The notes: generated by a model not told the origin, from the sequence alone. Shown: positions 20,711 through 31,843, counted from the first letter of the stretch. The stretch is DNA of 57,923 bases from Serratia microhaemolytica (GCF_004011885.1 NZ_SBEF01000021.1:1-57923); one strand, 5' to 3'. Made by a program: numbers and translations.

Positions 20711-22735
20711 TTAGCTGTTGCCCTTGGCTTTCGCTAACATCGCCCGCACACTGGCAAGATGGGCTTTCCCTTTATCTACCCGCTCCTGTGCACTGACCAC
20801 CTTGCGTTCATTCTCCCACTGTAAATCATCCTGTGGCAGTTCAAGCAAGAAACGGCTCGGTTCCGGCCGCACCAGTTCACCATACTGTCGTCGTTCACGG
20901 CATAGGGTGAAAGTCAGTGCCTTTTGTGCCCGAGTAATACCGACGTAGGCCAAACGCCGTTCTTCGTCGATATTCTCCTCATCAATGCTACTTTGGTGTG
21001 GCAACAGTCCCTCTTCCATACCAATCAAGAACACATAGGGAAATTCAAGCCCTTTCGAGGCGTGTAGTGTCATCAATTGCACTTGGTCCAACGCTTGATC
21101 ACTCTCACCACGCTCCATCATGTCACGCAGGGTGAAGCGAGTGACCACTTGGGTCAGTGTCATCGGTTCATCTAACTCACTGCCTGCCAGCATTTCACTC
21201 ATCCAGCCAAACAGTGTGTTGACATTTTTCATCCGCATTTCTGCTGCTTTCGGGCTTGGTGACGTCTCAAACAACCAACTTTCATAGTCGATACCGTGGA
21301 TCAGATCACGGATTGCGCTCACCGCTTCACGCTCTACTCGCTGTGCAATTTCCTCTAGCCAGCGGGTAAAACTGGTCAATGCCTGTAACCCTCGTCCACT
21401 CAGATGTTGCTCCAACCCAAGATCAAAGCTGGCTCTAAACAGGCTTTTATTGCGTAAATTCGCCCACTCTCCGAGTTTCTGTAGTGTTGCTGGGCCAATC
21501 TCTCGTTTTGGTGTGTTAACAATGCGCAAGAAAGCACTGTCATCATCTGGGTTGGTCAATACACGCAGATAAGCCAGCAGATCTTTGATCTCTGGGCGTG
21601 AGAAAAACGAAGTACCACCAGAAATTTTGTAAGGGATACGGTTTTGAATCAGCACCTTCTCAAACAGGCGCGATTGATGGTTACCACGGTAGAGGATCGC
21701 GTAGTCGGCATACTGTGTTTTGTTGATAAAATGGTGGGCAATCAGCTCCCCCGCCACACGCTCAGCTTCATGCTCTTCATTGTTGGCGCTAATCACCTTG
21801 AGCGGTTCACCATAGCCGAGGGTTGAAAAGAGCTTTTTTTCAAACAAATGCGGATTATTCGCGATCAGGATATTGGCGGCCTTCAAGATCCGTTCACTGG
21901 AGCGGTAGTTTTGCTCCAACTTAATCACCTGAAGTTGTGGAAAATCCTGTTTGAGCAGTTCCAGATTCTGCGGCCGCGCACCACGCCAGGAGTAGATCGA
22001 TTGATCATCATCACCCACCACGGTAAAACGTGCTCGTTCACCAACCAGCAACTTGACCAACTGATATTGGCTGGTGTTAGTGTCCTGATACTCATCCACC
22101 AGCAGGTAACGAACTTTCGCCTGCCAGCGTTCACGCACACGCTCATCACGCCTCAGCAACAACGTCGGCAGTGAAATCAGATCATCAAAATCCAGCACAT
22201 TGCAACTTTTCAAATAATCATCATAAAGTTGATAACAGTGAGCAAACAGCTTGTCGCGCGGCGACTGAGCATCGGCCATCGCTTCCACTGGGCTGAGTAA
22301 GTCATTTTTCCAGTTCGAGATACAGGTCGTCAGTTGTGCGATTAAGGTATTATCGTTTTCCAGCCACTTTTCCGTCAGCTCTTTCAGCGTCGCTAGCTGG
22401 TCCTGATCATCAAACAGCGAGAAGTTGGCTTTCATTGCCAAAGCCGCGTGCTCACGCTTGATAATTTCCAATCCTAAGGTGTGAAAAGTGGAAATGGTCA
22501 AACCGCGCGCCTGCTGCCGTTCAAGGGTGTGTGCCACCCGCTCTTTCATTTCTCGTGCCGCTTTGTTGGTAAAGGTGACGGCAACAATATGGCGTGCCTG
22601 GTAGCCACACTGCTGGATCAAATAGGCTATTTTTTGCGTGATCACGCGTGTTTTACCAGAACCGGCCCCGGCCAGAACCAGGCACGGGCCAGTGACAAAT
22701 TCGACGGCTTGTTGTTGGCTGGAATTTAATCGCAT
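20711..22735 (-). CDS. rep: ATP-dependent DNA helicase Rep
   Basis: 674 residues from the ATG at 22735 ([20 protein letters not shown]), against 673 in E. coli. UvrD/Rep superfamily 1 helicase that clears protein roadblocks ahead of replication forks. Walker A is [15 protein letters not shown] near residue 24, with [30 protein letters not shown] and the C-terminal [19 protein letters not shown]. The 38-codon upstream extension is not conserved. In E. coli the neighbour would be ppiC/ilvC. Here it is aroG, marking a rearrangement junction. Confidence 0.96.
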   Translation of the reverse strand: MRLNSSQQQAVEFVTGPCLVLAGAGSGKTRVITQKIAYLIQQCGYQARHIVAVTFTNKAAREMKERVAHTLERQQARGLTISTFHTLGLEIIKREHAALAMKANFSLFDDQDQLATLKELTEKWLENDNTLIAQLTTCISNWKNDLLSPVEAMADAQSPRDKLFAHCYQLYDDYLKSCNVLDFDDLISLPTLLLRRDERVRERWQAKVRYLLVDEYQDTNTSQYQLVKLLVGERARFTVVGDDDQSIYSWRGARPQNLELLKQDFPQLQVIKLEQNYRSSERILKAANILIANNPHLFEKKLFSTLGYGEPLKVISANNEEHEAERVAGELIAHHFINKTQYADYAILYRGNHQSRLFEKVLIQNRIPYKISGGTSFFSRPEIKDLLAYLRVLTNPDDDSAFLRIVNTPKREIGPATLQKLGEWANLRNKSLFRASFDLGLEQHLSGRGLQALTSFTRWLEEIAQRVEREAVSAIRDLIHGIDYESWLFETSPSPKAAEMRMKNVNTLFGWMSEMLAGSELDEPMTLTQVVTRFTLRDMMERGESDQALDQVQLMTLHASKGLEFPYVFLIGMEEGLLPHQSSIDEENIDEERRLAYVGITRAQKALTFTLCRERRQYGELVRPEPSRFLLELPQDDLQWENERKVVSAQERVDKGKAHLASVRAMLAKAKGNS

Positions 22736-22963
22736 CGCAATTACTGACTCAATCTCGCTTAATCGGGGCGAGGATTGTAGCAGAAAGCACCAACAAGGGT
22801 GACCTTGGCTCACTGCTCCAGCCAATAATTTGCGCACACATGACAGCATTCAGCAGCAAAAACCGTCAAACCATGCCGGCAGGCCAGAAAGAGGATTTAC
22901 AGCGTTAACCGCAACCGTTAGATTGGAGGCATCTACGCATCAAGCATACCGAACAGGATAGCT

Positions 22964-24019
22964 ATGAATTATCAAAATGACGATTTACGCATTAAACAGA
23001 TAAAAGAGCTTTTACCCCCCGTAGCGTTGCTGGAAAAATTTCCTTCCTCTGAGGCAGTGATCAAAACTGTCGCCCAGGCACGCGATGCCATCCACCAGAT
23101 CCTGCGTGGCAATGATGATCGCCTGCTGGTGGTGATCGGCCCCTGTTCAATACATGATCCCCAAGCGGCAAAAGAGTATGCTGCACGCCTGCTCAAACTG
23201 CGTCAGGAATTGAATGGTGAGCTAGAAATTGTGATGCGTGTCTACTTTGAAAAACCGCGCACTACCGTTGGTTGGAAGGGTTTGATCAATGATCCACATA
23301 TGGATAATAGCTGCGAGATCAACCAGGGGCTGCGGTTAGGGCGTAAGCTGCTACTCGATATTAATGAAATCGGCTTACCTACCGCCGGTGAATTCCTTGA
23401 TATGATCACGCCACAATACCTTGCCGATTTAATGAGTTGGGGGGCGATCGGTGCGCGAACCACCGAGTCGCAGGTACACCGTGAGCTGGCTTCTGGGTTA
23501 TCCTGCCCGGTCGGTTTCAAAAATGGTACCGATGGCACGATCAAAGTCGCCATTGATGCGATTAATGCGGCAGGTGCGCCACACTCGTTCCTGTCTGTGA
23601 CCAAGTGGGGACACTCCGCGATCGTCAGCACCAGTGGTAACAAAGATTGCCACATCATTCTGCGCGGTGGAAAAGAGCCAAACTACAGTGCAGAACATGT
23701 CAAAGCGGTCACCGCTGGCTTGGTAAAAGCGGGCCTACCCGCTCAGGTGATGATTGATTACAGTCACGCCAATAGCTGCAAACAGTTTAAAAAGCAGCTT
23801 GAGGTCAATGCCGATGTCTGCCAGCAACTGCGCAGTGGTGAAAAAAGCATTATCGGCGTGATGATTGAGAGCCATCTGGTCGAAGGCAACCAGAACCTCG
23901 AAAGCAATGAGCCACTGGTCTACGGCAAAAGCGTTACCGACGCCTGCATCGGTTGGCAAGACAGTGAGCAGGTTCTACGCGAACTCTCCGCCGCCGTTAA
24001 AGCGCGCCGTGCGCGATAA
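22964..24019 (+). CDS. aroG: 3-deoxy-7-phosphoheptulonate synthase, Phe-type
   Basis: 351 residues (E. coli AroG 350). First step of the shikimate pathway: condensation of PEP and erythrose-4-phosphate. Class I DAHP synthase with VVIGPCSIHDPQAAKEYA near residue 57, MRVYFEKPRTTVGWKGLIND with the metal and PEP-binding residues, GARTTESQVHRE, and DYSHANSCKQFKKQ near residue 266. It resembles AroG rather than AroF or AroH at the N-terminus (MNYQNDDLRIKQIKELLPP). It is isolated from its usual neighbourhood, lying between rep and purC. Confidence 0.94.
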   Translation: MNYQNDDLRIKQIKELLPPVALLEKFPSSEAVIKTVAQARDAIHQILRGNDDRLLVVIGPCSIHDPQAAKEYAARLLKLRQELNGELEIVMRVYFEKPRTTVGWKGLINDPHMDNSCEINQGLRLGRKLLLDINEIGLPTAGEFLDMITPQYLADLMSWGAIGARTTESQVHRELASGLSCPVGFKNGTDGTIKVAIDAINAAGAPHSFLSVTKWGHSAIVSTSGNKDCHIILRGGKEPNYSAEHVKAVTAGLVKAGLPAQVMIDYSHANSCKQFKKQLEVNADVCQQLRSGEKSIIGVMIESHLVEGNQNLESNEPLVYGKSVTDACIGWQDSEQVLRELSAAVKARRAR

Positions 24020-24126
24020 CATGCTGGCTGAGCTAGCGTTGCAGCACACCCGCATTGATCACTACTGTACACATTGTGCTGCTGATATCCGTGCTGCTAA
24101 TACAATCCTGAGCCGTTAATCGGTCA

Positions 24127-24156
24127 TAGGCCCACAAATGGTTTATTGTGGGCCTA
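24127..24156. terminator. Strong hairpin between aroG and purC
   Basis: TAGGCCCACAA (24127-24137) pairs perfectly with TTGTGGGCCTA (24146-24156) across an 8-base loop. It lies between convergent aroG and purC and may act bidirectionally, although neither side has a good U-tract. Confidence 0.55.
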
Positions 24157-24269
24157 CTCGGTGACGCTAGGCTTATCACTCACTACCACTGGCCTCAAAC
24201 TCCATTGCTTAGCAATCACACCGTCGGCTACTGGCAGCATAACTCTGGGCTGCGAGCAAGATAGCCCAC

Positions 24270-24983
24270 TCAGTCGAGTTTGACACCAATCCGACGAGCC
24301 ACTGCTTCATAGGCCTCAATCAACCCACCCAGGCTCTGGCGGAAACGATCTTTGTCCATCTTCTCTAGCGTATTTTTATCCCAAAGGCGGCTACCATCCG
24401 GTGAAAACTCATCACCCAACACCACCTCACCTTTGAATAGGCCAAATTCCAGTTTGAAATCAACCAGAATCAAACCAGCCTGATCAAACAGTTTGCTCAG
24501 CACGTCATTGGCCTGATAAGTCAGCTCGCGCATACGCGCCAAGTGTGCTTTGCTCACCCAACCGAAAGTCTCACAATAGGACTCATTCACCATCGGATCA
24601 TGCATTGCGTCATTTTTTAAAAACAGATCAAACAGGGGAGGGTTGAGTAACGTACCTTCAGGGATACCGAGACGTTTTACCAATGAGCCAGCAGCACGGT
24701 TACGGATCACACACTCAACCGGCACCATCTCCAGTTTTTTCACCAAAACCTCAGTGTCTGACAGCAACCGCTCCATTTGAGTCGGAATACCGGCTTGTGC
24801 CAGTTTCTCCATAATGAAGTGGTTGAATTTATTATTCAGCATCCCCTTGCGTTCAAACTGTTCAATGCGCTGCCCATCCAGAGCTGAAGTATCGTTACGG
24901 AATTCCAGCACCAACAGATCTGGGTTTTCGGTAGTGTAAACAGTTTTTGCTTTTCCACGATACAACTCAGCCAGTTTTTGCAT
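24270..24983 (-). CDS. purC: Phosphoribosylaminoimidazole-succinocarboxamide synthase
   Basis: 237 residues, same as E. coli PurC. SAICAR synthase of de novo purine synthesis. It starts [20 protein letters not shown], the standard N-terminus with the ATP-binding GKAKTVY segment, and contains [18 protein letters not shown] and [13 protein letters not shown]. Downstream of bamC on the same strand as in E. coli, but separated from it by a terminator. Confidence 0.97.
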   Translation of the reverse strand: MQKLAELYRGKAKTVYTTENPDLLVLEFRNDTSALDGQRIEQFERKGMLNNKFNHFIMEKLAQAGIPTQMERLLSDTEVLVKKLEMVPVECVIRNRAAGSLVKRLGIPEGTLLNPPLFDLFLKNDAMHDPMVNESYCETFGWVSKAHLARMRELTYQANDVLSKLFDQAGLILVDFKLEFGLFKGEVVLGDEFSPDGSRLWDKNTLEKMDKDRFRQSLGGLIEAYEAVARRIGVKLD

Positions 24984-25146
24984 TTTAGATACTCCAATTG
25001 AAGTTTTATACTGTTCGGCTCGTCACAGATGTGCGTCCGTATCAATAAGCACGCGCGTACCAGCAATATCAGCGCACGCTTGCCAACATACTTTGCGCAC
25101 ATATTCTGCCAAAGCCACCACGCAAACGATACCGTTTTGGCAAAAC

Positions 25147-25170
25147 AAAAAGGGGCGTTAGCCCCTTTTT
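25147..25170 (-). terminator. Rho-independent terminator after bamC
   Basis: GGGGC-TAAC-GCCCC followed by TTTTTGTTTT on the minus strand, directly after the bamC stop. The stem is also flanked by T residues on the plus strand. Confidence 0.85.
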
Positions 25171-25179
25171 ATTTCTCTG

Positions 25180-26223
25180 TCACTCTAGAGTGCCGCTGTC
25201 AAACGCGGCTTGCAGCGCCGCCAGCAAGGCATCATTTTGTGATAATGTTAGGGTTTTTCCTTTTTCATCAAAGAATTGAACGCTAGTCCGGTTATTCAAA
25301 TCACCCAATTGCAACTTATAGTTGCCGCTCTCCAACTGCGGATCCGCGACACCTAATGCACGCCATTCACTCTCCGTCAGCGGGTTATAGGTCAGATTTA
25401 AGCTGGCGTCAGAACGACTACGGTTACGCACCTGCATACCCAGTTTTTCCAGTGCGGCTGGCAAACGTTCCCATACCACGCTGTAGGGAGCGCGCACAAT
25501 CAACAGCGGTAAACCGGTGTCATCAGCACCACTCTGCAAGCTTAAACGTTCCGCACTGCGACTTTCAGCGCTTGCTCCCAGACTATTCTGATTCTCTAAT
25601 CCCTCAAGAATGCTATTCATCATCATACTGGTGTAACGCTGCACTTCAGCAGCCGCGATCACACTCTGCCCCTGCTGACGCAGTTCCAGGCTTCTCACCA
25701 TCAGCACCTGCTGATAGCCCTGCTGCTGCACGCTGATTTGATAACGGCCTTCATGTGGATGATCCTCATCCAGGCGATCCCATTGCACCCAATCAGTGGT
25801 TAACGTCTGATTACCATTATCACGCGCAGCAACCGGCACATCCTTCAGTGTCAACAGATGGGTGATGCGTGACCATAAATTCTGGTTCTGTGCCGTATTT
25901 TCAAACAGCAGCGTCGCACTACCATTAGCATATTGCGCACGAGAACCACTGAGCAGCGCCAGTGGCTGTAGTGGTGGTCGAATATCGAGCTGCTTACCGA
26001 CCGCACCCGTTGCGGTCATTGGCGGCACATTGTAGCCACTATTCGCTGCAGGTAAGGTTATCCCCGCTGGCGCCACCAATGGTTTCAATGGCGGCGCATT
26101 CAGATAATCCTCATTACCGATGACCTGGCGTTTATATTGCTGATCAGAAGAACAAGCCGCTAGCATCGCCAGCGCTAAACCAACGGCTGTTGTTAACACC
26201 GTTTTTTGCAATGAACAAGTCAT
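25180..26223 (-). CDS. bamC: Outer-membrane assembly lipoprotein BamC
   Basis: 347 residues. Lipoprotein of the BAM complex. Signal peptide with lipobox LAAC (Cys near residue 24), then SSDQQYKRQVIGNEDYL, the unstructured BamC N-terminal region that contacts BamD, then two helix-grip domains (TLTTDWVQWDRLDEDHPHEGR.., DDTGLPLLIVRAPYSVVWERLPAALEKLG). The ATG at 26223 is used. A TTG one codon earlier is the only upstream alternative. It lies 16 bp after dapA and is probably co-transcribed with it. Confidence 0.95.
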   Translation of the reverse strand: MTCSLQKTVLTTAVGLALAMLAACSSDQQYKRQVIGNEDYLNAPPLKPLVAPAGITLPAANSGYNVPPMTATGAVGKQLDIRPPLQPLALLSGSRAQYANGSATLLFENTAQNQNLWSRITHLLTLKDVPVAARDNGNQTLTTDWVQWDRLDEDHPHEGRYQISVQQQGYQQVLMVRSLELRQQGQSVIAAAEVQRYTSMMMNSILEGLENQNSLGASAESRSAERLSLQSGADDTGLPLLIVRAPYSVVWERLPAALEKLGMQVRNRSRSDASLNLTYNPLTESEWRALGVADPQLESGNYKLQLGDLNNRTSVQFFDEKGKTLTLSQNDALLAALQAAFDSGTLE

Positions 26224-26239
26224 CAAATCTCCCTAACAG

Positions 26240-27121
26240 TTACAGCAAGCCCACGCTTTTCAACGCACGCTCGACGACAGGGCGAGCGGTATCGCTCAAC
26301 GGTGTCATGGGTAGACGCACGGTGTCATCGGTTATTAACCCTAACACCTTGCAGGCCCACTTCACCGGAATTGGGTTTGCCTCAATGAATAGATCTTGAT
26401 GCAGAGGCATCAAGCGTTGATTTAAACGGCGAGCTTCAGCGAAATTACCCGCTGCTGCCAAGCGACAAAGTTCGGCCATTTCAGCGGCAGCCACATTGGC
26501 TGTGACCGAAATCACTCCTTTACCCCCCAGTTGCATAAAGTCCGCGCAACTGGCGTCATCACCACTCAGTAATACAAAATCTTTATTATCCAGCAATACT
26601 TGGATTTGGCTGACACGGCTCAAGTTCCCCGTCGCCTCTTTCACAGCAACAATATTTTTGATATTGGCTAACCGTGCAATGGTTTCAGGCAGCATGTCAC
26701 ACCCGGTACGTGATGGCACGTTGTAGAGGATCTGCGGTAATTCGCTGCTTTCGGCAATCGCCTTAAAATGTTGATAGAGTCCTTCCTGAGTAGGTTTATT
26801 GTAGTAAGGTGTCACAGTAAGGCAACCTGCCACCCCGGTATTACTGAAACGCTGGGTCAGCGAAATCGCCTCACTGGTTGCATTCGCTCCAGTCCCGGCG
26901 ACCACAGGAATACGGCCGTCAGCCAGCTCTACGGTCTGTAATACCACATCAATATGCTCATCATGAGCGAGTGTGGCAGACTCACCGGTAGTACCGACGG
27001 AGACAATCGCCGCAGTACCACTGGCCACATGATAATCAATCAGTTTTTTTAGGCTAGCACGATCAACCGCACCTTTGCTGTCCATCGGCGTAACCAGTGC
27101 AACAAGACTTCCCGTAAACAT
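26240..27121 (-). CDS. dapA: 4-hydroxy-tetrahydrodipicolinate synthase
   Basis: 293 residues from the ATG at 27121 ([20 protein letters not shown]), E. coli 292. Class I aldolase of lysine/diaminopimelate synthesis condensing pyruvate and aspartate semialdehyde. The Schiff-base lysine is in [13 protein letters not shown] near residue 161, the catalytic Tyr in [12 protein letters not shown] near 133, and GTTGESATL near residue 43. The open frame extends nine codons upstream into the gcvR promoter region without conservation. Divergent from gcvR, as in E. coli. Confidence 0.97.
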   Translation of the reverse strand: MFTGSLVALVTPMDSKGAVDRASLKKLIDYHVASGTAAIVSVGTTGESATLAHDEHIDVVLQTVELADGRIPVVAGTGANATSEAISLTQRFSNTGVAGCLTVTPYYNKPTQEGLYQHFKAIAESSELPQILYNVPSRTGCDMLPETIARLANIKNIVAVKEATGNLSRVSQIQVLLDNKDFVLLSGDDASCADFMQLGGKGVISVTANVAAAEMAELCRLAAAGNFAEARRLNQRLMPLHQDLFIEANPIPVKWACKVLGLITDDTVRLPMTPLSDTARPVVERALKSVGLL

Positions 27122-27263
27122 TCGCAATCCCCTCCACAAACAAGTCACTCATGGTACTTTTGACACCCATCTAAAAGCAAGCAAACAACGTGTTATCAGC
27201 GCTTGGCAGGCCGTTTTTTTTATGTTTACCTTGGTAACCCCATTTTGCACGATAGGAAGTCGC

Positions 27264-27836
27264 ATGTTATCTAACCCAGATCAGCACTATCTTGTGATCA
27301 CTGCCCTTGGTGCTGCTCGTCCAGGCATTGTTAATACCATCACACGTCATGTCAGCCACTGTGGATGCAATATCGAGGATAGTCGTCTGGCTATGCTAGG
27401 TGAGGAATTTACCTTTATCATGCTGCTCTCTGGCAGTTGGAATGCCATCACTACGATTGAGTCCACGCTGCCGCAAAAAGGCGCTGAACTAGAGTTATTG
27501 ATTGTGATGAAACGCACGAATTCACAACAAAGACCTGCTGTTCCGGTTTCTGTTTGGGTACAGGTTAGTGTAAAAGACTCACCGCACATTGTTGAGCGCT
27601 TTACTGGCCTGTTTGATTCATGTCAAATGAGCATTGCAGAGTTGGTGTCACGCACTCAACCCGCAGCAGACGAGCAGCCCTCTCAGCTCTATATTCAGAT
27701 CACGGCACATAGTTATGGCAATCATGATGTGTCAAATATTGAACAGACTTTTTATCGCCTCTGTACAGAATTAAATGCGCAAGGCAGTATTAACGTTGTG
27801 AACTATCCGCAGCACGATGAGAAAGAGGGAGAGTAG
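27264..27836 (+). CDS. gcvR: Glycine cleavage system repressor-associated regulator GcvR
   Basis: 190 residues from the ATG at 27264, the E. coli length, preceded by AGGAAG. Two ACT domains: one at the N-terminus (HYLVITALGAARPGIVNTIT) and one from about residue 90 (VSVWVQVSVKDSPHIVERFT). GcvR binds GcvA to repress gcvTHP when glycine is low. It ends 2 bp before bcp, suggesting co-transcription. Confidence 0.94.
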   Translation: MLSNPDQHYLVITALGAARPGIVNTITRHVSHCGCNIEDSRLAMLGEEFTFIMLLSGSWNAITTIESTLPQKGAELELLIVMKRTNSQQRPAVPVSVWVQVSVKDSPHIVERFTGLFDSCQMSIAELVSRTQPAADEQPSQLYIQITAHSYGNHDVSNIEQTFYRLCTELNAQGSINVVNYPQHDEKEGE

Positions 27837-27838
27837 CG

Positions 27839-28306
27839 ATGGCTCCATTAAAAACCGGTGATATTGCACCGAAATTCAGTTTGCCCGACCAAGATGGCGA
27901 AGAGATCAGTCTTACTGATTTCCAAGGACAGCGCGTACTGGTTTACTTTTACCCCAAAGCCATGACACCGGGTTGTACTGTGCAAGCCTGTGGATTGCGT
28001 GACAACATGGCTGAGCTGAAAAAAGCGGGCGTTGAAGTACTCGGTATCAGCACCGACAAACCAGAAAAACTGTCACGCTTTGCCGAAAAAGAGTTACTAA
28101 ACTTTACCTTGCTTTCTGATGAAGACCATCAGGTTGCACAGCAGTTTGGCGTCTGGGGAGAAAAGACATTTATGGGCAAAACCTACGATGGCATCCATCG
28201 CATCAGTTTCCTGATCGATGTCAATGGCACCATCGAAAAAGTGTTTGATGATTTTAAAACCAGCAATCACCACGAAATTGTACTGAATTATCTGCACGCC
28301 AAATAA
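27839..28306 (+). CDS. bcp: Thioredoxin-dependent thiol peroxidase (BCP/PrxQ)
   Basis: 155 residues (E. coli 156). Atypical 2-Cys peroxiredoxin reducing hydroperoxides with thioredoxin. The motif YFYPKAMTPGCTVQACGLRD has the peroxidatic Cys (residue 46) and the resolving Cys five residues later, as in E. coli Bcp. N-terminal GDIAPKFSLPDQDGEEISL is typical. Operon partner of gcvR, 2 bp upstream. Confidence 0.97.
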   Translation: MAPLKTGDIAPKFSLPDQDGEEISLTDFQGQRVLVYFYPKAMTPGCTVQACGLRDNMAELKKAGVEVLGISTDKPEKLSRFAEKELLNFTLLSDEDHQVAQQFGVWGEKTFMGKTYDGIHRISFLIDVNGTIEKVFDDFKTSNHHEIVLNYLHAK

Positions 28307-28320
28307 TTCAGCTTCAACAT

Positions 28321-28356
28321 CAGCGCCAAGTCTGACAACTGACAGGCTTGGCGCTG
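28321..28356 (+). terminator. Hairpin after bcp
   Basis: CAGCGCCAAG (28321-28330) pairs with CTTGGCGCTG (28347-28356). It lies 15 bases after the bcp stop, between convergent bcp and perM. There is no clear U-tract, so a terminator or 3' stabiliser role is inferred from position. Confidence 0.5.
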
Positions 28357-28476
28357 GCGGATGGTACTGAACGACTTCGTACTGGACTGATTCGTTCTGA
28401 ACTGATTAGCACCTAACCACTGCCCACCCGACAGTTGCCCGATGGACAGCGATAGCTATCAACGTTGTCGATACGT

Positions 28477-29538
28477 TTACTCCGCCGGCTGCGCCGTATC
28501 AGGCCAGGCGTGGATCACAGCTTTCACCAAGGTCGCCAGTGGGATCGCAAAAAAGACGCCCCAAAATCCCCACAGCCCACCGAAGATCACCACAGCCAGA
28601 ATGATCACTAACGGATGTAGATTAACCGCCTCCGAAAACAGCAACGGCACCAGCAAATTACCGTCCAGCGCTTGGATCACCAGATAGGCGATCACCAGCG
28701 TCCAAAAATCAGCCCCCACTCCCCACTGAAACAGTGCCACTGCCACCACCGGGATGGTCACCAGCACCGCACCGATATAAGGCACCAGCACCGAGAACCC
28801 GACCAGCACCGCCAACAACAGCGAATAGCGCATCCCAAGGAAAGTGAACAGCAAATAGCTCACACCACCGACAATCACCATCTCCAATGCTTTGCCGCGA
28901 ATGTAGTTGGTGATCTGCTGGTTCATCTCCACCCACACTTTCCCCGCCAAACCTCGGTTACGTGGCAATACCTGCCTGACTGCATCGATCATCTGCTCTT
29001 TATCTTTGAGCAGAAAAAACACCATCAACGGCACCAAGATCGCGTAGATACCTAACGTTAACAGCCCCACCAGTGAAGCAAGCGAAAACTTCACCACTGA
29101 CTCACCCACACTGGCCAACCGACTACGCAGATTATCGATCACCATATCGATAATGCCGGCATCAACCAAAGCAGGATAGCGTTCTGGTAGCGTCACCGCA
29201 TAGTTGTAGAACTGGTTAAGCATATTGGGTAGATCGGCAACCAAGTTAATACCTTGCCGCCAGGCAGTCGGTGCAACAAACAGCACCAGCAACAGCGCAA
29301 CACCACCAAACAGCAACAGCACAATAGTCGCAGCCCAAGTGCGTGAACCGACCAAGCGTTGCAGACGTGCTGTCGGCCATTCAAGCAGATAAGCCAACAC
29401 CACTGCCACCAGCAGCGGTGCCAGAATCGCATGCATAAAATAGAGGATACCAAATCCAGCCAGCAGGATAAGCAACAAGGCGATGGCTTGCGGGTCAGTG
29501 AAACGGCGCCGATACCACTGTAACAGTACTTCCAACAT
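28477..29538 (-). CDS. perM: AI-2E family transporter PerM
   Basis: 353 residues, E. coli PerM 353. Polytopic inner-membrane protein of the AI-2E/UPF0118 family with about eight membrane segments. Family signatures are the helical pair near the N-terminus (ILYFMHAILAPLLVAVVLAYLL), LVPLMVFFLLKDKEQM, and the C-terminal block LVIQALDGNLLVPLLFSEAVNLHP with FGGLWGFWGVFFAIPLATLV. The physiological substrate is uncertain in E. coli. Divergent from bepA as in E. coli. Confidence 0.93.
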   Translation of the reverse strand: MLEVLLQWYRRRFTDPQAIALLLILLAGFGILYFMHAILAPLLVAVVLAYLLEWPTARLQRLVGSRTWAATIVLLLFGGVALLLVLFVAPTAWRQGINLVADLPNMLNQFYNYAVTLPERYPALVDAGIIDMVIDNLRSRLASVGESVVKFSLASLVGLLTLGIYAILVPLMVFFLLKDKEQMIDAVRQVLPRNRGLAGKVWVEMNQQITNYIRGKALEMVIVGGVSYLLFTFLGMRYSLLLAVLVGFSVLVPYIGAVLVTIPVVAVALFQWGVGADFWTLVIAYLVIQALDGNLLVPLLFSEAVNLHPLVIILAVVIFGGLWGFWGVFFAIPLATLVKAVIHAWPDTAQPAE

Positions 29539-29997
29539 CAGAGCTTGCTCCTTACAACATCAATCAAAGTAAGGTCTGTGTTCCTTTATACAGCCCACCC
29601 AATATAACCAGATATAAAACCGTTGCTGCCGCTACACGACAGCAACCTGACACAATTTTACACTGTGGAAACGTTTCATTGTCGAATCTGGCTCACTATG
29701 ATGTAACAGTGCTGCTATGCACAGTCTGGTATCATTTGACCACATCATACTTGTAGGTGCTCATCTTAGCGCCTACTGATTGTACTGAAGAGTATCACAA
29801 TGCAGAAGAACTCTTATTGTATGTTGAGGTCTTAGCTGTTATCGACTCACCGCTCGGGCAGATAACACGACCTCTCTGCGTCTAATCATTCCAGGAACAA
29901 TGCTGAGTGAACTCATCAGCATTGGCCCAATTGCCGCCCAGCAACCCGACTCACTTCTTGGCGGACAGTTAACAATTTACTTTTGGGGAGCTATTTG
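29539..29997. other. Divergent intergenic region perM/bepA
   Basis: 459 bp without a gene. It holds a clear hairpin 74-100 bases before bepA: CAATGCTGA (29898-29906) with TCAGCATTG (29916-29924). No confident promoter was picked. Confidence 0.55.
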
Positions 29998-31470
29998 ATG
30001 ATAAGCACCAAATTATCTAAAACCAGATTAGCCCTGGTTCTGGCCTGTTCACTGTATGCCTATCCTGCCTGCACAGTACAGGCTGCCTCATCCAACGCAC
30101 TACCCGATATCGGCACTGCAGCCGGCACCACGCTCAGTATTGCTCAAGAGATCACCATGGGTGATTTTTATGTCCGACAGCTAAGAGCTGGCGCCCCGCT
30201 GATCGATGATCCGCTATTAACACAATATATTAATAAACTGGGTAGCCGATTAGTCTCCAATGCCGATTCAGTACACACCCCGTTCCAGTTTTTTCTGGTA
30301 CGCAACGACGCAATCAACGCATTCGCCTTCTTTGGCGGTAACGTAGTGTTACACTCTGCTCTGTTTCGCGAAAGCGACAATGAAGATCAGCTCGCTTCGG
30401 TACTCGCCCATGAGATCTCGCACGTAACTCAGCGCCATTTAGCACGTGCGATGGAAGATCAGCAACGCAACGCACCATTGACCTGGGTCGGTACACTGGG
30501 TTCAGTACTACTGGCGATGGTAAACCCAACACTTGGCATGGCAGCGCTGACCGGCACACTGGCTGGCGCGCAACAGGGGATCATCAGTTTTACCCAAGCC
30601 AACGAACAAGAGGCTGATCGTATTGGTATGCAAATCCTGCAACGTGCCGGTTTTGATCCGAAGGGAATGCCTGACTTCCTACAAAAACTGGCTGACCAAT
30701 CGCGCTACAGCTCAAAACCACCAGAGATGCTGCTCACCCACCCGCTGCCGATGAGTCGCCTCGCTGATACGCGCAACCGCGCCAACCAGATGCCGGTCTC
30801 ACCGACGCAACCCAGCCAAGACTACCTGCTCGCCAAAGTGCGTGCGATCGGGCTATACAGTGCCGCCAGTCCGAGCCTACAGCGAACCTTGCTGGAGAGT
30901 TACAGCCAGGGCAACACCAAACAGCAGTTGGCCGCGCAATATGGGCGCGCATTGATGCTGTACAACCAACAAAAATATGACCAAGCACGCGCCATCATTA
31001 CTCCATTGCTGGCCAAAGACAGCAAAAATGTCTGGCTGCTTGATCTCATCACCGATATTGACCTGGCACAGAACAAAACCGCTCAGGCAGTCAACCGTCT
31101 AGAGGCAGCAAATGCGGCACAAAGCAACAACCCTGTGCTGATCCTTAACCTGGCAAATGCCTACCTGGCCGCCAACCAGCCGGCTGCAACATCACGCCTG
31201 CTAAATCGCTACACCTTTGCCAACCCACGTGATCCGAACGGCTGGGAACTGCTGGCAAAAGCCAGCGCAGTGCAAGGGCTACGTGACGAAGAGTTGGCTG
31301 CCCGTGCCGAAAGTTTGGCACTGGTTGGACGACTCGATCAAGCGATTGAGTTACTGAGCAATGCCAGCGCATTACAAAAACTGGGCAGTTTGCAACAGGC
31401 ACGCTACGATGCCCGCATCGACCAACTACGCCAACTGCAAAAGACTTTCAGTAAATTCCAGCAAACCTGA
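29998..31470 (+). CDS. bepA: Periplasmic metalloprotease/chaperone BepA
   Basis: 490 residues from the ATG at 29998 (E. coli 487), preceded by GGGGAG. Periplasmic quality-control protease for LptD and BamA assembly. Signal peptide with cleavage after VQA near residue 34, M48 peptidase domain with the zinc motif HEISH near residue 136 and the third ligand in EQEADRIG near residue 200, and a C-terminal TPR domain ([20 protein letters not shown]..). The frame is open to a TTG five codons upstream, but the ATG gives a proper signal peptide. Confidence 0.95.
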   Translation: MISTKLSKTRLALVLACSLYAYPACTVQAASSNALPDIGTAAGTTLSIAQEITMGDFYVRQLRAGAPLIDDPLLTQYINKLGSRLVSNADSVHTPFQFFLVRNDAINAFAFFGGNVVLHSALFRESDNEDQLASVLAHEISHVTQRHLARAMEDQQRNAPLTWVGTLGSVLLAMVNPTLGMAALTGTLAGAQQGIISFTQANEQEADRIGMQILQRAGFDPKGMPDFLQKLADQSRYSSKPPEMLLTHPLPMSRLADTRNRANQMPVSPTQPSQDYLLAKVRAIGLYSAASPSLQRTLLESYSQGNTKQQLAAQYGRALMLYNQQKYDQARAIITPLLAKDSKNVWLLDLITDIDLAQNKTAQAVNRLEAANAAQSNNPVLILNLANAYLAANQPAATSRLLNRYTFANPRDPNGWELLAKASAVQGLRDEELAARAESLALVGRLDQAIELLSNASALQKLGSLQQARYDARIDQLRQLQKTFSKFQQT

Positions 31471-31489
31471 TAACCAAGGAGCGATCAGC

Positions 31490-31843
31490 ATGAAGCCTGT
31501 CACTATCTATCACAATCCGCGCTGTTCAAAGAGCCGTGAAACACTGGCACTGCTCGAACAGCAGCAGATTGAACCGAATGTGATCCTGTATCTGGAGACA
31601 CCGCCCTCAGTGGCAGAATTGCAAGCGCTGCTCAAGGCACTCAATTTTCAGTCAGCCCGCGAGTTAATGCGTCAGAAAGAGTCGTTATACAGCGAGCTAA
31701 AACTGGCAGATAACAGCCTGACCGAACAGCAACTGTTGAGCGCACTGGCCGCCCACCCAAAGCTGATCGAACGCCCAATTGTAGTGAAAGAGGGGCGAGC
31801 CCGTCTTGGTCGTCCCCCTGAACAGGTGTTGGAGATCCTCTAA
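31490..31843 (+). CDS. yfgD: ArsC-family protein YfgD
   Basis: 117 residues from the ATG at 31490, preceded by AAGGAG. Small ArsC/Spx-fold protein with the glutaredoxin-dependent arsenate reductase motif HNPRCSKSRETLALL (Cys12) and the C-terminal signature LIERPIVVKEGRARLGRPPE. It follows bepA by 19 bp as in E. coli. Real arsenate reductase activity of YfgD is not established. The longer open frame upstream overlaps bepA and is not used. Confidence 0.92.
   Translation: MKPVTIYHNPRCSKSRETLALLEQQQIEPNVILYLETPPSVAELQALLKALNFQSARELMRQKESLYSELKLADNSLTEQQLLSALAAHPKLIERPIVVKEGRARLGRPPEQVLEIL

Noticed and set aside
22860-22930. TyrR box in front of aroG
   Set aside because: Looked for TGTAAA-N6-TTTACA. 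Only isolated half-site-like TTTACA was seen, which is not enough.
24007-24120. Small plus-strand ORF after aroG as a separate gene
   Set aside because: It overlaps the aroG 3' end out of frame, has no ribosome-binding site and lies ahead of a hairpin; no support.
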